Assembly (NCBI RefSeq): GCF_040932435.1
Contig: NZ_JBFQGA010000014.1
Location: forward strand, 27,265-91,264
Direction: 5' to 3'
Source: Kluyvera sp040932435
GTDB taxonomy: Bacteria; Pseudomonadota; Gammaproteobacteria; Enterobacterales; Enterobacteriaceae
DNA length: 64,000 bases
This document shows positions 1 to 8,599 of this stretch, one piece after another. Position 1 is the stretch's first letter. Every line of letters begins with the position of its first letter. A program made the position numbers and the translations under genes. The notes under the pieces are model-generated. The model worked only from the letters and a program-made list of their open reading frames with translations. It did no database searches and was not told where the DNA came from.

Positions 1-194
1 TCGCCGAGGAGTATCAGGGTAAACTGACCGTTGCTAAACTGAACATCGATCAGAACCCAGGCACGGCTCCTAAGTATGGCATCCGCGGTATCCCTACGCT
101 GCTGCTGTTCAAAAACGGCGAAGTTGCAGCAACCAAAGTTGGCGCGCTGTCTAAAGGCCAACTGAAAGAGTTCCTCGACGCTAACTTGGCGTAA
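1..194 (+). CDS. trxA: thioredoxin 1, C-terminal part (5' end outside window)
   Basis: The window opens inside the gene; the reading frame starts at base 3 and ends with TAA at 192-194. The visible 63 residues hold the conserved second half of thioredoxin: the KLNIDQNP strand, the GIRGIPTLLLFKNGE segment with the cis-proline (IPT) that packs against the active site, and the C-terminal helix ending in ANLA. The CGPC active site lies upstream of the window. Thioredoxin 1 is the cytosolic dithiol reductant for ribonucleotide reductase, PAPS reductase and other enzymes. Position directly upstream of rho is the usual enterobacterial arrangement. Confidence 0.97.
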   Translation, partial: AEEYQGKLTVAKLNIDQNPGTAPKYGIRGIPTLLLFKNGEVAATKVGALSKGQLKEFLDANLA

Positions 195-206
195 GAAATT
201 CGGTTT

Positions 207-248
207 GGACGTTCAGTGTTCTTAAATTAAGCAGAACTCTGGACGTCC
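207..248 (+). terminator. imperfect long hairpin after trxA
   Basis: GGACGT-t-CAG-t-GTTCT at 207 onward can pair with AGAAC-t-CTG-g-ACGTCC ending at 248, giving a long stem interrupted by single mismatches. It begins 12 bases after the trxA stop. There is no T-run behind it, so it is not a classic intrinsic terminator; it may define the trxA 3' end after Rho-dependent termination or processing. The role is inferred. Confidence 0.45.
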
Positions 249-272
249 GGCTTCAGTCGTGCTAACTTAATT

Positions 273-300
273 TTGACTTCGTTTTAAACATACCTTGTTT
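273..300 (+). promoter_or_regulatory. probable sigma-70 promoter of rho
   Basis: A TTGACT -35 hexamer at 273-278 is followed after 16 bases by a weak TTGTTT -10 at 295-300, in an AT-rich stretch. Transcription from here gives a leader of about 215 bases before the rho start codon, as expected for the autogenously attenuated rho leader. The assignment rests on hexamer match and position only. Confidence 0.4.
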
Positions 301-333
301 GAATCTTGTTTATCCAAACCTCCCGTTGTGTGT

Positions 334-411
334 ATGGCGTCAGAGGTGGAAAAATTCCAGGCTTATTACTCTTTCCGTCTTGTCGTTTCAGTTCTGCGTA
401 CTCTCCTGTGA
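334..411 (+). other. rho leader, region corresponding to rhoL
   Basis: E. coli has a 33-codon leader ORF, rhoL, in this place. Here the reading frame at 375-430 still encodes PSCRFSSAYSPVTRQR, the rhoL core as I recall it, but no ATG opens that frame (only GTG at 330) and it runs on past the rhoL stop to about 485. The ATG at 334 opens a different frame of 25 codons, closed by TGA at 409-411. The conserved nucleotides therefore look more like RNA-level (Rho-loading or attenuation) conservation than conservation of a peptide. Neither ORF is proposed as a confident gene. Confidence 0.4.
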
Positions 412-523
412 CCAGACAGCGAACAGACATGAGTGATGGCCGTAAACAGGCATGGATGACCCTGCCATACCATTCACAACATTAAGTTCGAGATTTCCCC
501 CAAGTTTAAGAACTCACACCATT

Positions 524-1783
524 ATGAATCTTACCGAATTAAAGAATACGCCGGTTTCTGAGCTGATTACTCTCGGCGAAAATATGGGTCTGGAAAACCA
601 GGCACGTATGCGCAAGCAGGACATCATTTTTGCCATCCTGAAGCAGCACGCAAAGAGTGGCGAAGATATCTTTGGTGACGGTGTACTGGAGATACTACAG
701 GATGGATTTGGTTTCCTCCGTTCTGGAGACAGCTCCTACCTCGCCGGTCCTGATGATATCTACGTTTCCCCTAGCCAAATCCGCCGTTTCAACCTCCGCA
801 CTGGTGACACCATTTCGGGTAAGATCCGTCCGCCGAAAGAGGGTGAGCGTTACTTTGCGCTGTTGAAAGTTAACGAAGTTAACTACGACAAGCCGGAAAA
901 CTCGCGCAACAAGATCCTGTTTGAGAACTTAACCCCGCTGCACGCAAACTCTCGTCTGCGTATGGAGCGTGGTAATGGTTCTACCGAAGATTTAACTGCT
1001 CGCGTACTGGATCTGGCCTCGCCGATCGGTCGCGGTCAGCGTGGTCTGATTGTGGCACCGCCGAAAGCCGGTAAAACCATGCTGCTGCAGAACATCGCGC
1101 AGAGCATTGCCTACAATCACCCAGACTGCGTACTGATGGTTCTGCTGATTGACGAACGTCCGGAAGAAGTGACCGAGATGCAGCGTCTGGTGAAAGGTGA
1201 AGTGATTGCTTCCACCTTTGACGAACCGGCATCCCGTCACGTGCAGGTCGCTGAAATGGTTATCGAGAAAGCGAAACGTCTGGTTGAACACAAGAAAGAC
1301 GTTATCATCCTGCTCGACTCCATCACCCGTCTGGCTCGCGCCTACAACACCGTGGTCCCTGCATCCGGTAAAGTACTGACCGGTGGTGTTGACGCTAACG
1401 CCCTGCACCGTCCGAAGCGTTTCTTCGGTGCGGCACGTAACGTAGAAGAGGGCGGCAGCCTGACCATTATTGCCACCGCGTTGGTTGATACCGGCTCTAA
1501 AATGGATGAAGTTATCTATGAAGAGTTTAAAGGTACCGGCAACATGGAACTGCACCTTTCTCGTAAGATTGCTGAAAAACGCGTCTTCCCGGCTATCGAT
1601 TACAACCGTTCCGGTACCCGTAAAGAAGAGCTGCTCACCACGCAAGAAGAGCTGCAGAAAATGTGGATCCTGCGCAAAATCATCCATCCAATGGGTGAGA
1701 TCGACGCGATGGAATTCCTCATCAATAAGCTGGCAATGACCAAAACTAACGACGATTTCTTCGACATGATGAAACGCTCGTAA
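524..1783 (+). CDS. rho: transcription termination factor Rho
   Basis: Hexameric RNA-dependent ATPase/helicase that loads on C-rich untranslated RNA and ends transcription. With the ATG at 524 the protein is 419 residues, the exact E. coli length, beginning MNLTELKN; an in-frame ATG at 452 would add 24 residues with no family support. In order: N-terminal RNA-binding domain with the cold-shock-like GFGFLRS segment (about 60-70), Walker A APPKAGKT (about 178-185), Walker B region VIILLDSITRLARAYN (about 260-275), Q-loop SGKVLTGGVD (about 280-290) and the R-loop segment near 322-326. It is preceded by a long leader, consistent with autoregulation, and followed at once by a strong intrinsic terminator. 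Confidence 0.98.
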   Translation: MNLTELKNTPVSELITLGENMGLENQARMRKQDIIFAILKQHAKSGEDIFGDGVLEILQDGFGFLRSGDSSYLAGPDDIYVSPSQIRRFNLRTGDTISGKIRPPKEGERYFALLKVNEVNYDKPENSRNKILFENLTPLHANSRLRMERGNGSTEDLTARVLDLASPIGRGQRGLIVAPPKAGKTMLLQNIAQSIAYNHPDCVLMVLLIDERPEEVTEMQRLVKGEVIASTFDEPASRHVQVAEMVIEKAKRLVEHKKDVIILLDSITRLARAYNTVVPASGKVLTGGVDANALHRPKRFFGAARNVEEGGSLTIIATALVDTGSKMDEVIYEEFKGTGNMELHLSRKIAEKRVFPAIDYNRSGTRKEELLTTQEELQKMWILRKIIHPMGEIDAMEFLINKLAMTKTNDDFFDMMKRS

Positions 1784-1803
1784 AAGCAGTTTTTTGCCGA
1801 CAA

Positions 1804-1830
1804 ACGCCACACTTTTGTGTGGCGTTTTTG
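1804..1830 (+). terminator. intrinsic terminator of rho
   Basis: ACGCCACAC at 1804-1812 pairs perfectly with GTGTGGCGT at 1817-1825 around a TTTT loop, followed by a T-rich tail. It lies 21 bases after the rho stop codon. Confidence 0.92.
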
Positions 1831-2023
1831 TTTTTAGGAGTTTAGGCGATACGGCTGAGCATTTTTTTCACGGACAATTAGGGTTTACGGCTACAATAAT
1901 AGTTAGTTTGTAAAATCGGTTATAAATCATGCGAGTTTCCCTAATAATCATCAGCCTTCCTCTTCTGATGAGCCGCTATCGTGGGTATACTTTCGCTATT
2001 AATATTCGCAGCGAGTATAAATT

Positions 2024-3127
2024 GTGAGTTTACTGACCGTCGGTACTGATCTGATCAGTATTTTTTTATTCACTACCGTATTCCTTTTTTTCGCCCGTAA
2101 AGCGGCAAAAAAGGTCGGTTTGGTGGATAGACCTAATTACCGTAAACGTCACCAGGGACTTATTCCACTAGTCGGTGGTATCTCGGTTTACGCCGGGATC
2201 TGCTTAACTTTTGCGATTGCAGATTACTACATCCCTCACGCCTTCTTGTACCTCGCCTGTGCCGGCGTTCTGGTCTTGGTTGGTGCACTTGACGACCGCT
2301 ATGACATCAGTGTGAAAATCCGCGCAACTATTCAGGCGCTGATTGGCATCGTGATGATGACGGCAGGCAATCTGTATCTACGTAGCCTGGGCTATATTTT
2401 CGGTTCATGGGAGCTGGTACTTGGTCCGTTTGGCTTCTTCCTCACTCTATTTGCCGTTTGGGCGGTGATTAACGCCTTCAATATGGTTGATGGTATCGAT
2501 GGCCTTCTCGGGGGGTTATCGAGCGTCAGCTTTGGCGCAATTGGTCTCATTCTGTGGTTTGATGGGCAGACCAGCCTTGCCATGTGGTGTTTTGCGATGA
2601 TTGCCGCGATTTTACCGTACATCATGCTGAACCTCGGCGTGTTGGGACGTCGCTATAAAGTCTTTATGGGCGATGCGGGCAGTACGCTAATTGGCTTTAC
2701 GGTTATCTGGATCCTGCTGGAAACCACGCAAGGAACACACCACCCGATAAGCCCGGTCACGGCGCTGTGGATCGTCGCTATTCCTTTGATGGATATGGTG
2801 GCCATCATGTATCGCCGTCTACGTAAGGGCATGAGCCCGTTCTCAGCAGACCGCCAGCATATTCACCATCTGATCATGCGTGCGGGTTTTACTTCTCGTC
2901 AGGCGCTGGTACTGATTACCGTTGCTGCTGCGCTGCTCGCCGGAATTGGTGTGGCGGCAGAGTATGCGCGCGTCGTGCCTGAATGGGTCATGTTACTGCT
3001 GTTCTTTGTGGCTTTTGGCCTCTATGGCTACTGCATCAAACGCGCCTGGAAAGTAGCGCGCTTTATTAAACGCATGAAGCGCAGAATGCGTCGAAACAAC
3101 GGCAACAATCCAAAATTAACCAAGTGA
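2024..3127 (+). CDS. wecA: UDP-GlcNAc:undecaprenyl-phosphate GlcNAc-1-phosphate transferase
   Basis: First enzyme of ECA synthesis: transfers GlcNAc-1-phosphate from UDP-GlcNAc to undecaprenyl phosphate to give lipid I at the inner membrane; it also starts many O-antigens. The product has 367 residues, the E. coli length, with a GTG start at 2024. About eleven hydrophobic segments are visible. Family motifs are GALDDRYD (the DD metal-binding pair near residue 90), NAFNMVDGIDGL (near 153-163), the MGDAGS loop, and the HIHH-containing cytoplasmic loop (PDRQHIHHL-like). First gene of the ECA cluster. A TACAAT hexamer at 1892-1897 could be its -10 element, but no good -35 is seen. Confidence 0.97.
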   Translation: MSLLTVGTDLISIFLFTTVFLFFARKAAKKVGLVDRPNYRKRHQGLIPLVGGISVYAGICLTFAIADYYIPHAFLYLACAGVLVLVGALDDRYDISVKIRATIQALIGIVMMTAGNLYLRSLGYIFGSWELVLGPFGFFLTLFAVWAVINAFNMVDGIDGLLGGLSSVSFGAIGLILWFDGQTSLAMWCFAMIAAILPYIMLNLGVLGRRYKVFMGDAGSTLIGFTVIWILLETTQGTHHPISPVTALWIVAIPLMDMVAIMYRRLRKGMSPFSADRQHIHHLIMRAGFTSRQALVLITVAAALLAGIGVAAEYARVVPEWVMLLLFFVAFGLYGYCIKRAWKVARFIKRMKRRMRRNNGNNPKLTK

Positions 3128-3140
3128 AACTGGGGTAGTA

Positions 3141-4187
3141 ATGACACAACCATTACCGGAAGCACAGTTAGCCAGCGCCGAGAATGAACTGGATATTCGA
3201 GGCCTGTTTCGCGCGTTGTGGTCGGGAAAACACTGGATTATCGGCTTTGCGGTGCTGTTTGCCGCCGTGGTGCTGATTTATACTTTTTTTGCCCGGCAGG
3301 AGTGGAGCACGACGGCGATAACTGACCGGCCGACCGTGAATATGCTCGGCGGTTACTATTCGCAGCAGCAGTTTCTGCGCAACCTTGATGTGAAGGTCAA
3401 CCCAACCGAAGCCACGCCGCCTTTGGTGATGGATGAAGTGTATAAAGAGTTCGTTATGCAACTCGCTTCCTGGGACACCCGTCGTGATTTCTGGTCGCAA
3501 ACGGACTACTACAAACAGCGGATGGTGGGGAACTCCCGCGCCGATGCCGCGCTGTTAGATGACTTGATTAACGATATTCAATTTATCCCCGGTGATGCGG
3601 CGAAAAGCGTGAGCGACAGCGTGAAGCTAAGCGCAGAAACGGCGCAGGACGCTAATAACCTGTTACGCCAGTATGTGGCGTTTGCCAGCCAGCGCGCCGC
3701 TGGGCATCTGAACGATGAACTGAAAGGGGCATGGGCTGCGCGGACCATTCAGGTTAAAGCGCAGGTGAAGCGTCAGGAAGAAGTCGCGCAGGTGATTTTC
3801 AACCGCCGCCTGCACAGCATCGAAGCGGCGCTGAAAATCGCGCAACAGCACAATATCAACCGCAGTGAGACGGACATTCCGGCAGATGAGTTACCAGACT
3901 CTGAACTCTCATTGTTGGGCCGCCCTATGTTGCAAGCTCGTTTGGAAAACCTGCAGGCGGTAGGACCGGCGTTTGACCTTGATTACGATCAGGGGAAGGC
4001 TATGCTAACGACCCTTAATGTAGGGCCAACGCTATCTGCAAGTTTTCAGACATATCGGTATTTGCGGACACCTGAAGAACCGGTAAAACGCACTAGCCCA
4101 CGGCGCGTTTTCCTGATGGTTATGTGGGGCATTGTCGGGGCATTGGTGGGTGCTGGAGTGGCATTATCGCGTCGTCGCTCGTCGTAA
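3141..4187 (+). CDS. wzzE: ECA chain-length regulator (Wzz family)
   Basis: Polysaccharide co-polymerase that sets the modal length of ECA chains and is needed for cyclic ECA. 348 residues. The expected Wzz architecture is visible: an N-terminal membrane segment (about 32-52, IIGFAVLFAAVVLIYTFF), a long charged periplasmic domain with helical stretches, then a proline-rich run (RTPEEPVKRTSPRR, about 310-325) before the C-terminal membrane segment and RRRSS tail. It starts 13 bases after wecA and works with WzyE and WzxE encoded downstream. Confidence 0.96.
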   Translation: MTQPLPEAQLASAENELDIRGLFRALWSGKHWIIGFAVLFAAVVLIYTFFARQEWSTTAITDRPTVNMLGGYYSQQQFLRNLDVKVNPTEATPPLVMDEVYKEFVMQLASWDTRRDFWSQTDYYKQRMVGNSRADAALLDDLINDIQFIPGDAAKSVSDSVKLSAETAQDANNLLRQYVAFASQRAAGHLNDELKGAWAARTIQVKAQVKRQEEVAQVIFNRRLHSIEAALKIAQQHNINRSETDIPADELPDSELSLLGRPMLQARLENLQAVGPAFDLDYDQGKAMLTTLNVGPTLSASFQTYRYLRTPEEPVKRTSPRRVFLMVMWGIVGALVGAGVALSRRRSS

Positions 4188-4243
4188 AACACCATCAATG
4201 ATATAGGGCGATTGCCCTGTTTCAGCTATAGAAGAGAATTGAT

Positions 4244-5374
4244 GTGAAAGTACTCACTGTATTTGGCACGCGACCAGAAGCTATCAAAATGGCCCCTCTG
4301 GTTCATGCACTAGAAAAGGACCCTCATTTTGAGGCGAAAGTCTGTGTCACCGCACAGCATAGGGAAATGCTTGATCAGGTGCTAAACCTCTTCTCCATCG
4401 TTCCGGACTATGATCTTAACATTATGAGTCCAGGACAGGGTTTAACCGAAATAACCTGCCGCATTTTGCAGGGGCTAAAACCTGTTCTGGAGTCCTTCAA
4501 GCCAGACGTTGTGTTGGTGCATGGCGATACCACGACGACGACTGCGGCAAGCCTTGCAGCTTTCTACCAGCGTATTCCTGTGGGCCACGTTGAAGCGGGT
4601 CTGCGTACCGGTGATATCTATTCGCCGTGGCCAGAAGAAGCCAACCGTACGCTAACTGGGCACCTAGCAACCTACCACTTCGCGCCAACCGAAAACTCGC
4701 GGCAGAACCTGCTGCGGGAGAATCTGTCGGATAAACATATTTTTGTCACCGGCAATACGGTTATTGATGCCCTGTATTGGGTACGTGACCGGGTCATGAA
4801 TGACGAAGCGCTGCGCGCTGATTTGTCGTCTCGCTATCCGTTCCTCGATAACGGTAAGAAAATGATCTTAGTGACGGGGCATCGTCGCGAAAGCTTTGGT
4901 CAGGGCTTTGAACACATTTGCCATGCGCTGGCGGAAATTGCTTCTAACAACCCGGACGTGCAGATTGTCTACCCGGTGCACCTGAACCCAAATGTGCGGG
5001 AGCCGGTTAATCGCATTCTTGATCATGTTGAAAATGTGATCCTTGTCGACCCGCAGGATTACCTACCGTTCTTCTGGTTGATGAACCACGCATGGCTGAT
5101 TCTGACCGACTCAGGCGGAATTCAGGAAGAAGCGCCATCGCTCGGCAAACCGGTACTGGTTATGCGTGAAACCACTGAGCGCCCGGAAGCTATCGATGCA
5201 GGCACGGTTCGCCTCGTCGGAACGGACAGCCAACGCATTGTGGATGAAGTGACGCGTCTGCTGCGTGATGAAGATGAATACCAAAAAATGAGCCGGGCCC
5301 ATAACCCATACGGGGATGGTCACGCGTGTGAACGTATTTTATTAGCATTAAAAAGTAATCAGGTAACGCTATGA
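4244..5374 (+). CDS. wecB: UDP-N-acetylglucosamine 2-epimerase (non-hydrolysing)
   Basis: Interconverts UDP-GlcNAc and UDP-ManNAc, first step toward the ManNAcA residue of ECA. 376 residues from a GTG at 4244 (MKVLTVFGTRPEAIK); an AGAAGAGAATTG purine tract precedes it. Motifs: GTRPEAIK with Arg10, VHGDTTTT near 95, GHVEAGLRTGD with Glu117, TGHRRESFGQG with His213, and the SGGIQEEAPSLG nucleotide-binding loop near 290. The stop overlaps the wecC start (ATGA), suggesting translational coupling. Confidence 0.97.
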   Translation: MKVLTVFGTRPEAIKMAPLVHALEKDPHFEAKVCVTAQHREMLDQVLNLFSIVPDYDLNIMSPGQGLTEITCRILQGLKPVLESFKPDVVLVHGDTTTTTAASLAAFYQRIPVGHVEAGLRTGDIYSPWPEEANRTLTGHLATYHFAPTENSRQNLLRENLSDKHIFVTGNTVIDALYWVRDRVMNDEALRADLSSRYPFLDNGKKMILVTGHRRESFGQGFEHICHALAEIASNNPDVQIVYPVHLNPNVREPVNRILDHVENVILVDPQDYLPFFWLMNHAWLILTDSGGIQEEAPSLGKPVLVMRETTERPEAIDAGTVRLVGTDSQRIVDEVTRLLRDEDEYQKMSRAHNPYGDGHACERILLALKSNQVTL

Positions 5375-6633
5375 GTTTTTCTACCCTCTCGGTGATCGGT
5401 CTGGGCTATATCGGCCTTCCGACTGCGGCTGCATTTGCCTCACGGCAGAAGACGGTCGTGGGTGTCGATATCAACCAACACACAGTGGATACTATCAACC
5501 GCGGTGAAATTCATATTGTCGAACCCGATCTCGACAGGGTCGTGAAAACGGCGGTGGCTGGTGGGTTCCTGCGCGCCACCACCACGCCGGAAGTGGCGGA
5601 CGCTTATCTGATTGCCGTACCGACGCCGTTTAAGGGCGAGCATGAACCCGATATGGTTTACGTTGAAGCAGCGGCGCGTTCTATTGCGCCTGTGCTGAAG
5701 AAAGGGGCGCTGGTTATCCTCGAGTCGACCTCTCCGGTGGGCGCAACTGAGCAAATGGCCGCATGGTTCGCCGAGATGCGTCCTGATCTGACATTCCCAC
5801 AGCAGGTGGGTGAGCAAGCGGACGTCAATGTTGCCTACTGCCCGGAGCGCGTGCTGCCGGGGCAAGTTATGGTTGAACTGATCAGGAACGACCGCGTGAT
5901 TGGCGGTATGACCCCGACCTGTTCTGCGCGAGCGAGCGAACTGTACAAAATTTTCCTTGAAGGTGAATGCGTGATAACCAACGCGCGCACCGCCGAGATG
6001 TGCAAGCTCACTGAAAACAGTTTTCGCGATGTCAACATCGCCTTTGCCAACGAGCTGTCACTGATCTGCGCCGAGCGGGAGATTAACGTCTGGGAGCTGA
6101 TTCGTCTGGCGAATCGCCACCCACGCGTCAATATCTTGCAGCCAGGCCCGGGCGTAGGCGGTCACTGTATCGCTGTCGATCCGTGGTTTATCGTGGCGCA
6201 GAACCCGCAGCAGTCGCGTCTTATCCGCACCGCTCGCGAAGTGAACGACCATAAACCGTTCTGGGTTATCGACAGGGTGAAAGCCCAGGTCGCCGACTGC
6301 CTAGCCGCCAGCAATAAACGTGCGACCGAGTTGAAAATCGCCTGCTTCGGCTTGGCATTTAAACCGAATATTGATGACCTACGCGAAAGCCCAGCGATGG
6401 AAATCGCGGAGCTGATTGCTCAGTGGCATAGCGGTGAAACGTTGGTGGTTGAGCCAAACATTCATCAACTGCCGAAGAAACTCGACGGCCTGTGTTCACT
6501 GGTGTCAGTGGAAGCCGCGCTGGAACAAGCGGATGTGATTGTCATGCTGGTCGATCATAGCCAGTTTAAAGCCATCAGCGGCGAAGTTATTGCTCAGCAG
6601 TATGTGGTAGATACAAAAGGAGTCTGGCGTTGA
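5371..6633 (+). CDS. wecC: UDP-N-acetyl-D-mannosamine dehydrogenase
   Basis: NAD-dependent four-electron oxidation of UDP-ManNAc to UDP-ManNAcA, the second sugar donor for ECA. 420 residues. The N-terminal Rossmann motif GLGYIGLPTAAAFA is at 10-23; the central domain carries the conserved TENSFRDVNIAFANEL helix; the catalytic cysteine is in GVGGHCIAVDPW (Cys266 by codon count); the C-terminal UDP-binding domain has FGLAFKPNIDDLRESPA. Overlaps wecB by four bases upstream and rffG by four bases downstream. Confidence 0.97.
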   Translation: MSFSTLSVIGLGYIGLPTAAAFASRQKTVVGVDINQHTVDTINRGEIHIVEPDLDRVVKTAVAGGFLRATTTPEVADAYLIAVPTPFKGEHEPDMVYVEAAARSIAPVLKKGALVILESTSPVGATEQMAAWFAEMRPDLTFPQQVGEQADVNVAYCPERVLPGQVMVELIRNDRVIGGMTPTCSARASELYKIFLEGECVITNARTAEMCKLTENSFRDVNIAFANELSLICAEREINVWELIRLANRHPRVNILQPGPGVGGHCIAVDPWFIVAQNPQQSRLIRTAREVNDHKPFWVIDRVKAQVADCLAASNKRATELKIACFGLAFKPNIDDLRESPAMEIAELIAQWHSGETLVVEPNIHQLPKKLDGLCSLVSVEAALEQADVIVMLVDHSQFKAISGEVIAQQYVVDTKGVWR

Positions 6634-7697
6634 AACGTATTTTGGTTACCGGTGGTGCGGGCTTTATCGGTTCGGCCGTGGTTCGTCACATTATTACCCA
6701 AACGCCGGACAGCGTGGTCGTGGTTGATAAGCTCACCTATGCGGGCAATCTGACTTCACTGGCGCCTGTGGCACACGATGTGCGTTTTGCCTTTGAACAG
6801 GTTGATATTTGCGACCGCGCTGAGCTGGATCGCGTATTTGCCCAGTATCGCCCTGACGTGGTGATGCATTTGGCGGCAGAAAGTCATGTCGATCGTTCCA
6901 TCGACGGACCTGCGGCGTTTATCGAAACCAATATTGTGGGCACCTACACGCTACTGGAGGCCACTCGCGCCTACTGGTCTGCGCTTGAAGAGAGTGCCAA
7001 AGCGGCGTTCCGCTTCCACCATATTTCAACCGATGAAGTGTACGGCGATCTGCACTCTCTGGATGATTTCTTTACCGAAACCACGCCGTACGCGCCAAGC
7101 AGCCCTTATTCCGCGTCCAAAGCCAGCAGCGACCACCTGGTCCGCGCGTGGCTGCGTACCTACGGGCTGCCGACGCTCATCACCAACTGCTCGAATAACT
7201 ACGGTCCCTATCACTTCCCGGAAAAATTGATCCCGCTGACGATTCTCAACGCGTTGGTGGGTAAACCGCTGCCGGTGTACGGCAACGGGCAGCAAATCCG
7301 CGATTGGCTGTATGTTGACGATCACGCCCGTGCGCTGTATCTCGTGGCGACAGAAGGCGCGGTTGGGGAGACTTACAACATCGGCGGTCATAACGAACGT
7401 AAGAATCTCGATGTGGTGGAGACGATCTGCTCCCTGCTGGAAGAACTGGTTCCGCAAAAGCCGGCAGGGCTTGCGCACTATCATGATCTGATCACCTTTG
7501 TCGCCGATCGTCCCGGCCACGACTTACGCTACGCAATTGATGCGGCGAAAATCGCCCGTGACCTGGGATGGACGCCGGCAGAAACCTTTGAAAGCGGCAT
7601 GCGTAAAACGGTGCAGTGGTACCTAGCCAACGAAAGCTGGTGGAAACAGGTGCAGGATGGCAGCTATCAGGGTGAACGTCTGGGTCTGAAAGGCTGA
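6630..7697 (+). CDS. rffG: dTDP-glucose 4,6-dehydratase
   Basis: Converts dTDP-glucose to dTDP-4-keto-6-deoxyglucose in the dTDP-Fuc4NAc branch of ECA synthesis. 355 residues, short-chain dehydrogenase fold: GGAGFIGSAVV near 7-17, the STDEVYGD active-site strand near 130-140, and the YSASK catalytic motif with Tyr160 and Lys164. The best start is TTG at 6630, overlapping the wecC stop and preceded by AAAAGGAG; this gives the family N-terminus (KRILVTGGAGF). A second paralogue (rfbB) exists in many relatives; its place here in the ECA cluster identifies rffG. Confidence 0.96.
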   Translation: MKRILVTGGAGFIGSAVVRHIITQTPDSVVVVDKLTYAGNLTSLAPVAHDVRFAFEQVDICDRAELDRVFAQYRPDVVMHLAAESHVDRSIDGPAAFIETNIVGTYTLLEATRAYWSALEESAKAAFRFHHISTDEVYGDLHSLDDFFTETTPYAPSSPYSASKASSDHLVRAWLRTYGLPTLITNCSNNYGPYHFPEKLIPLTILNALVGKPLPVYGNGQQIRDWLYVDDHARALYLVATEGAVGETYNIGGHNERKNLDVVETICSLLEELVPQKPAGLAHYHDLITFVADRPGHDLRYAIDAAKIARDLGWTPAETFESGMRKTVQWYLANESWWKQVQDGSYQGERLGLKG

Positions 7698-7717
7698 TCC
7701 CCCTGAGGAGGAAAAGC

Positions 7718-8599
7718 ATGAAAGGTATTATTCTTGCTGGCGGCTCTGGTACTCGTCTGCATCCAATCACCCGTGGTGTGTCAAAACAGCTGCTACCTAT
7801 TTACGATAAACCGATGATCTATTACCCGCTGTCGGTACTGATGCTCGCGGGGATCAATGAGATTCTGATTATCACCACTCCGGAAGACAAAAGCAGCTTC
7901 CAGCGGCTTCTGGGTGACGGCAGCGAGTTTGGCATCTCGCTGCAGTATGCGGTGCAGCCAAGCCCTGATGGGTTGGCGCAGGCATTTATCATCGGTGAAA
8001 CATTCCTGAATGGCGAGCCTTCGTGCTTAGTGCTGGGGGATAACATCTTCTTCGGCCAAGGCTTTAGCCCAAAACTGCGTCACGTTGCGTCACGTGCAGA
8101 AGGCGCTACGGTGTTTGGTTACCAGGTCATGGATCCGGAGCGCTTCGGCGTGGTGGAATTTGACGATAACTTTCATGCATTGTCGCTGGAAGAGAAACCA
8201 AAACATCCGAAATCAAATTGGGCAGTGACCGGGCTTTATTTCTACGATGGCGATGTTGTTGATTACGCCAAGCGCGTGAAGCCTTCGGAGCGTGGTGAGC
8301 TGGAGATCACTTCCCTTAACCAAATGTATCTCGATGATGGCAAACTGACCGTTGAACTACTGGGCCGTGGTTTTGCTTGGCTAGACACCGGCACACACGA
8401 CAGCCTGATTGAAGCGAGTATGTTTGTGCAGACGGTAGAAAAGCGACAGGGCTTTAAAATTGCCTGTCTGGAAGAGATAGCTTGGCGTAATGGTTGGCTG
8501 GACGACGAAGGCGTGAAGCGCGCCGCCGCACGGCTCGCCAAAACGGGCTATGGCCAATATCTGCTGGAGCTTCTTCGTGCCCGTCCGCGCCAATATTGA
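7718..8599 (+). CDS. rffH: glucose-1-phosphate thymidylyltransferase
   Basis: Makes dTDP-glucose from Glc-1-P and dTTP, feeding RffG. 293 residues with the nucleotidyltransferase signature GGSGTRLHPITRGVSKQLLPIYDKPM at the N-terminus, and the downstream LGDNIFFGQGF and LEEKPKHPKSNWAVTGLYFYD blocks. A good ribosome-binding site (GAGGAGG) precedes the ATG. Its 3' end overlaps wecD by 23 bases. Confidence 0.97.
   Translation: MKGIILAGGSGTRLHPITRGVSKQLLPIYDKPMIYYPLSVLMLAGINEILIITTPEDKSSFQRLLGDGSEFGISLQYAVQPSPDGLAQAFIIGETFLNGEPSCLVLGDNIFFGQGFSPKLRHVASRAEGATVFGYQVMDPERFGVVEFDDNFHALSLEEKPKHPKSNWAVTGLYFYDGDVVDYAKRVKPSERGELEITSLNQMYLDDGKLTVELLGRGFAWLDTGTHDSLIEASMFVQTVEKRQGFKIACLEEIAWRNGWLDDEGVKRAAARLAKTGYGQYLLELLRARPRQY

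Noticed and set aside
992..1810. 272-codon open frame antisense to rho
   Set aside because: Shadow of a strongly conserved gene; no ribosome-binding site or family resemblance, and rho explains the sequence.
1831..2023. JUMPstart/ops element ahead of the ECA genes
   Set aside because: No GGCGGTAGCGTG-like sequence is present, so RfaH control of this cluster is not supported.
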